DNA of 64,000 nucleotides. It comes from Escallonia rubra (Eukaryota; Streptophyta; Magnoliopsida; Escalloniales; Escalloniaceae). A model generated the notes under the pieces. It was not told the origin of the DNA and did no database searches. It saw only the letters and a program-made list of their open reading frames with translations. The translations under genes were made by a program, and so were the position numbers. Below, in pieces: positions 62,778 through 64,000 of the stretch; the stretch's first letter is position 1; each line of letters starts with the position of its first letter. The DNA is taken from the NCBI GenBank assembly GCA_033065855.1, contig JAVXUO010002682.1, positions 124,001 to 188,000 of the forward strand, read 5' to 3'.

Positions 62778-63023
62778 ATACATGGGAGTTAGATGGAAAT
62801 GAGGAGAGGGATGAAGTGAGTGGTGGGGCCGGTTGGTAAGATAAAGAATTTTGTAGGTGGGTATTAGGGTGAGGAATATTTGACGGTGTGGTTAGCAAGG
62901 ATACATGGGAGTTAGATGGAAATGAGGAGAGGGATGAAGTGAGTGGTGGGGCCGGTTGGTAAGATAAAGAATTTTGTAGGTGGGTATTAGGGTGAGGAAT
63001 ATTTGACGGTGTGGTTAGCAAGG
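62778..63023 (-). repeat. Perfect 123-bp tandem duplication in the Copia linker
   Basis: 62778-62900 and 62901-63023 appear identical base for base, starting ATACATGGGAGTTAGATGGA and ending GTTAGCAAGG. As 123 is 41 codons, the Pro/Ser-rich linker frame repeats a 41-residue block containing LLTTPSNIPHPNTHLQNSLS. Identity in an otherwise mutated element indicates a recent event. Confidence 0.9.
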
Positions 63024-64000
63024 CATGTAATGTGGGTAAGGGAAGAATGGTTTTTTAAGGAAGAATATTTTCGTCGAAAATGACATGGAGGGTAATGTAG
63101 GTTCTGCCATTGAGGGGGTCAAGGCACCGATATCCCTTGTGAAGGGTATTGTAGCCCAAAAATATACCCAGTTTGGAACGAAAATCAAGTTTGTGCTTGA
63201 CATAAGGTCACAAGTGTGCGCAACATAGACAATCAAAAACTTTGAGACATGTAAAGTCTGGCTTAGCGTGAAATAGGTTTTCAAGGGGACATAAATTCCG
63301 GATAACGGGGGATGGAAGACGATTAGTGAGAGACACGACAGTGGTGAAGGCTTCATCCCAGTATTTGGGAGGTAGGTGAGCATGAGCAAGCATGGAAAGG
63401 CCTTTTTCCACAATATGACGGTGCTTGTGTTCTGCAACACCATTTTGTTCATGAGTATGGAGGCACGAAACCGGTGGAAAATACCGTTTTTACTACAAGC
63501 TGTTTGGAGCGGGCGGTATTTGCCACCCCAATCAGATTGAAGGGTTTTGATAGAATTGCTGGTTAAGTTCTCCACTAGCTTCTTAAATTGAATGAAAACG
63601 TTCATAATATCCAACTTTAATTTGAGAGGAAAAATCCATGTGTAACGACTAAAATCATCAATGAAATGAACATAGTAGCGATAGCCTCGATGAGACACAA
63701 CAGAGGATGGACCCCAAAGGTCACTGTAAATTAATCCCAAAGGTGATGAAGAGATTACATGAGAAAATTCAAAAGGAAGCTTATGACTTTTACCAAGACA
63801 ACATGCCTCACAAGTCATAGCATCACATTTATTTGATGCAGTAGGAAGTGAAAACTAATGAACTACTTGAAAGACAACATGGGACGGTGGATGGCCGGGG
63901 CGTTGATGGCAGAGACATAGGGGGGCACGAACACCAAGGACAGAGAAGATGCAGCCGATGGCAAAAGCTGATAGAGGCCATTTTTGAGGTGACCTTGTGT

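Larger units (their letters stand above)
59856..64000 (-). mobile_element. Decayed Ty1/copia retrotransposon (5' part outside window)
   Basis: Read on the minus strand from 64000, the pieces follow Copia order. A pre-integrase zinc-finger end has MTCEACCLGKSHKLPFEF (from 63818) and, just upstream, an in-frame stop after HVVFQVVH. The integrase core has GLIYSDLWGP, FIDDFSRYTW and LQSDWGGKY, then a frameshift (continuing in the frame at 63208-63411). A Pro/Ser-rich linker follows (62515-63021), then RT (61163-61501, with the YVDD box near 60870) and RNase H with WAGCPDDCRSASDFCVYLG, SWSSRKQPLVARSSTEAEHK and KLWCDNIG (59950-60400). Frameshifts and stops in IN and RT make it inactive. It lies between a HINT exon and the window edge and is likely to occupy the HINT first intron. 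Confidence 0.9.

Overview
This is plant nuclear DNA, most likely from a eudicot. The evidence is GT-AG introns, an O-fucosyltransferase-family gene, a COP9 signalosome subunit 2 (CSN2) gene, a HINT/HIT-family gene, and abundant plant-type Gypsy, Copia, LINE, MULE, hAT, PIF/Harbinger and Stowaway elements. Genus cannot be fixed from the sequence. Only three host genes can be supported, all on the minus strand; nearly everything else is transposon or transposon debris.

Layout. 1-11610: a Ty3/gypsy-type retroelement with giant LTRs. The 5' LTR starts before the window and ends at 5958. It is followed by an initiator-Met PBS (5963), a coding-free 0.84 kb interior and the 3' LTR (6803-11610). The LTRs carry later insertions: a 4.08 kb LTR-like unit with TSD AAAGC (674-4752), a Pack-MULE holding fragments of an ALOG/LSH gene (7211-8237), a Tourist-like MITE (9948-10346) and a foldback in a TA tract (10368-10515). 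For all but the Pack-MULE, the sister LTR preserves the empty site inside the window. 11611-17245: AT-rich DNA with an old ~1.2-1.6 kb duplication. 17246-18613: intact O-fucosyltransferase gene. 19674-25235: MITEs, a perfect 23-bp hairpin and unassigned AT-rich DNA. 25236-28760: three ~790-bp tandem units, the third split by a hAT element with a perfect 8-bp TSD. 28924-33345: a decayed LTR element, probably minus-oriented, carrying an antisense plant-mobile-domain (PMD, MAIN-like) pseudogene.

34581-48244: the CSN2 gene, reconstructed here as 12 exons encoding 439 aa over 13.7 kb, with a 5.6 kb intron full of MITEs. 49300-51490: a CpG-rich non-coding region with a 322-bp tandem repeat, 14 perfect GCCACGTGGC G-box palindromes in 500 bp, five successive GCGGTTGG hairpins and an (AT) tract. 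This is the least familiar structure in the window. 51763-56050: a decayed LINE flanked on its left by a hAT element and interrupted by a reversed LINE tail with a 15-bp TSD. 56424-59352: the last four coding exons of a HINT gene; the start exon is not in the window. 59856-64000: a decayed minus-strand Copia element, probably in the HINT first intron, itself hit by a 693-bp element with an 8-bp TSD and carrying a perfect 123-bp in-frame duplication.

The three host genes have unrelated housekeeping roles (secretory-pathway glycosyltransfer, cullin deneddylation, nucleotide hydrolysis). Their main shared property here is that they sit in transposon-rich DNA. The CSN2 and HINT introns even carry copies of the same ~330-bp MITE family.
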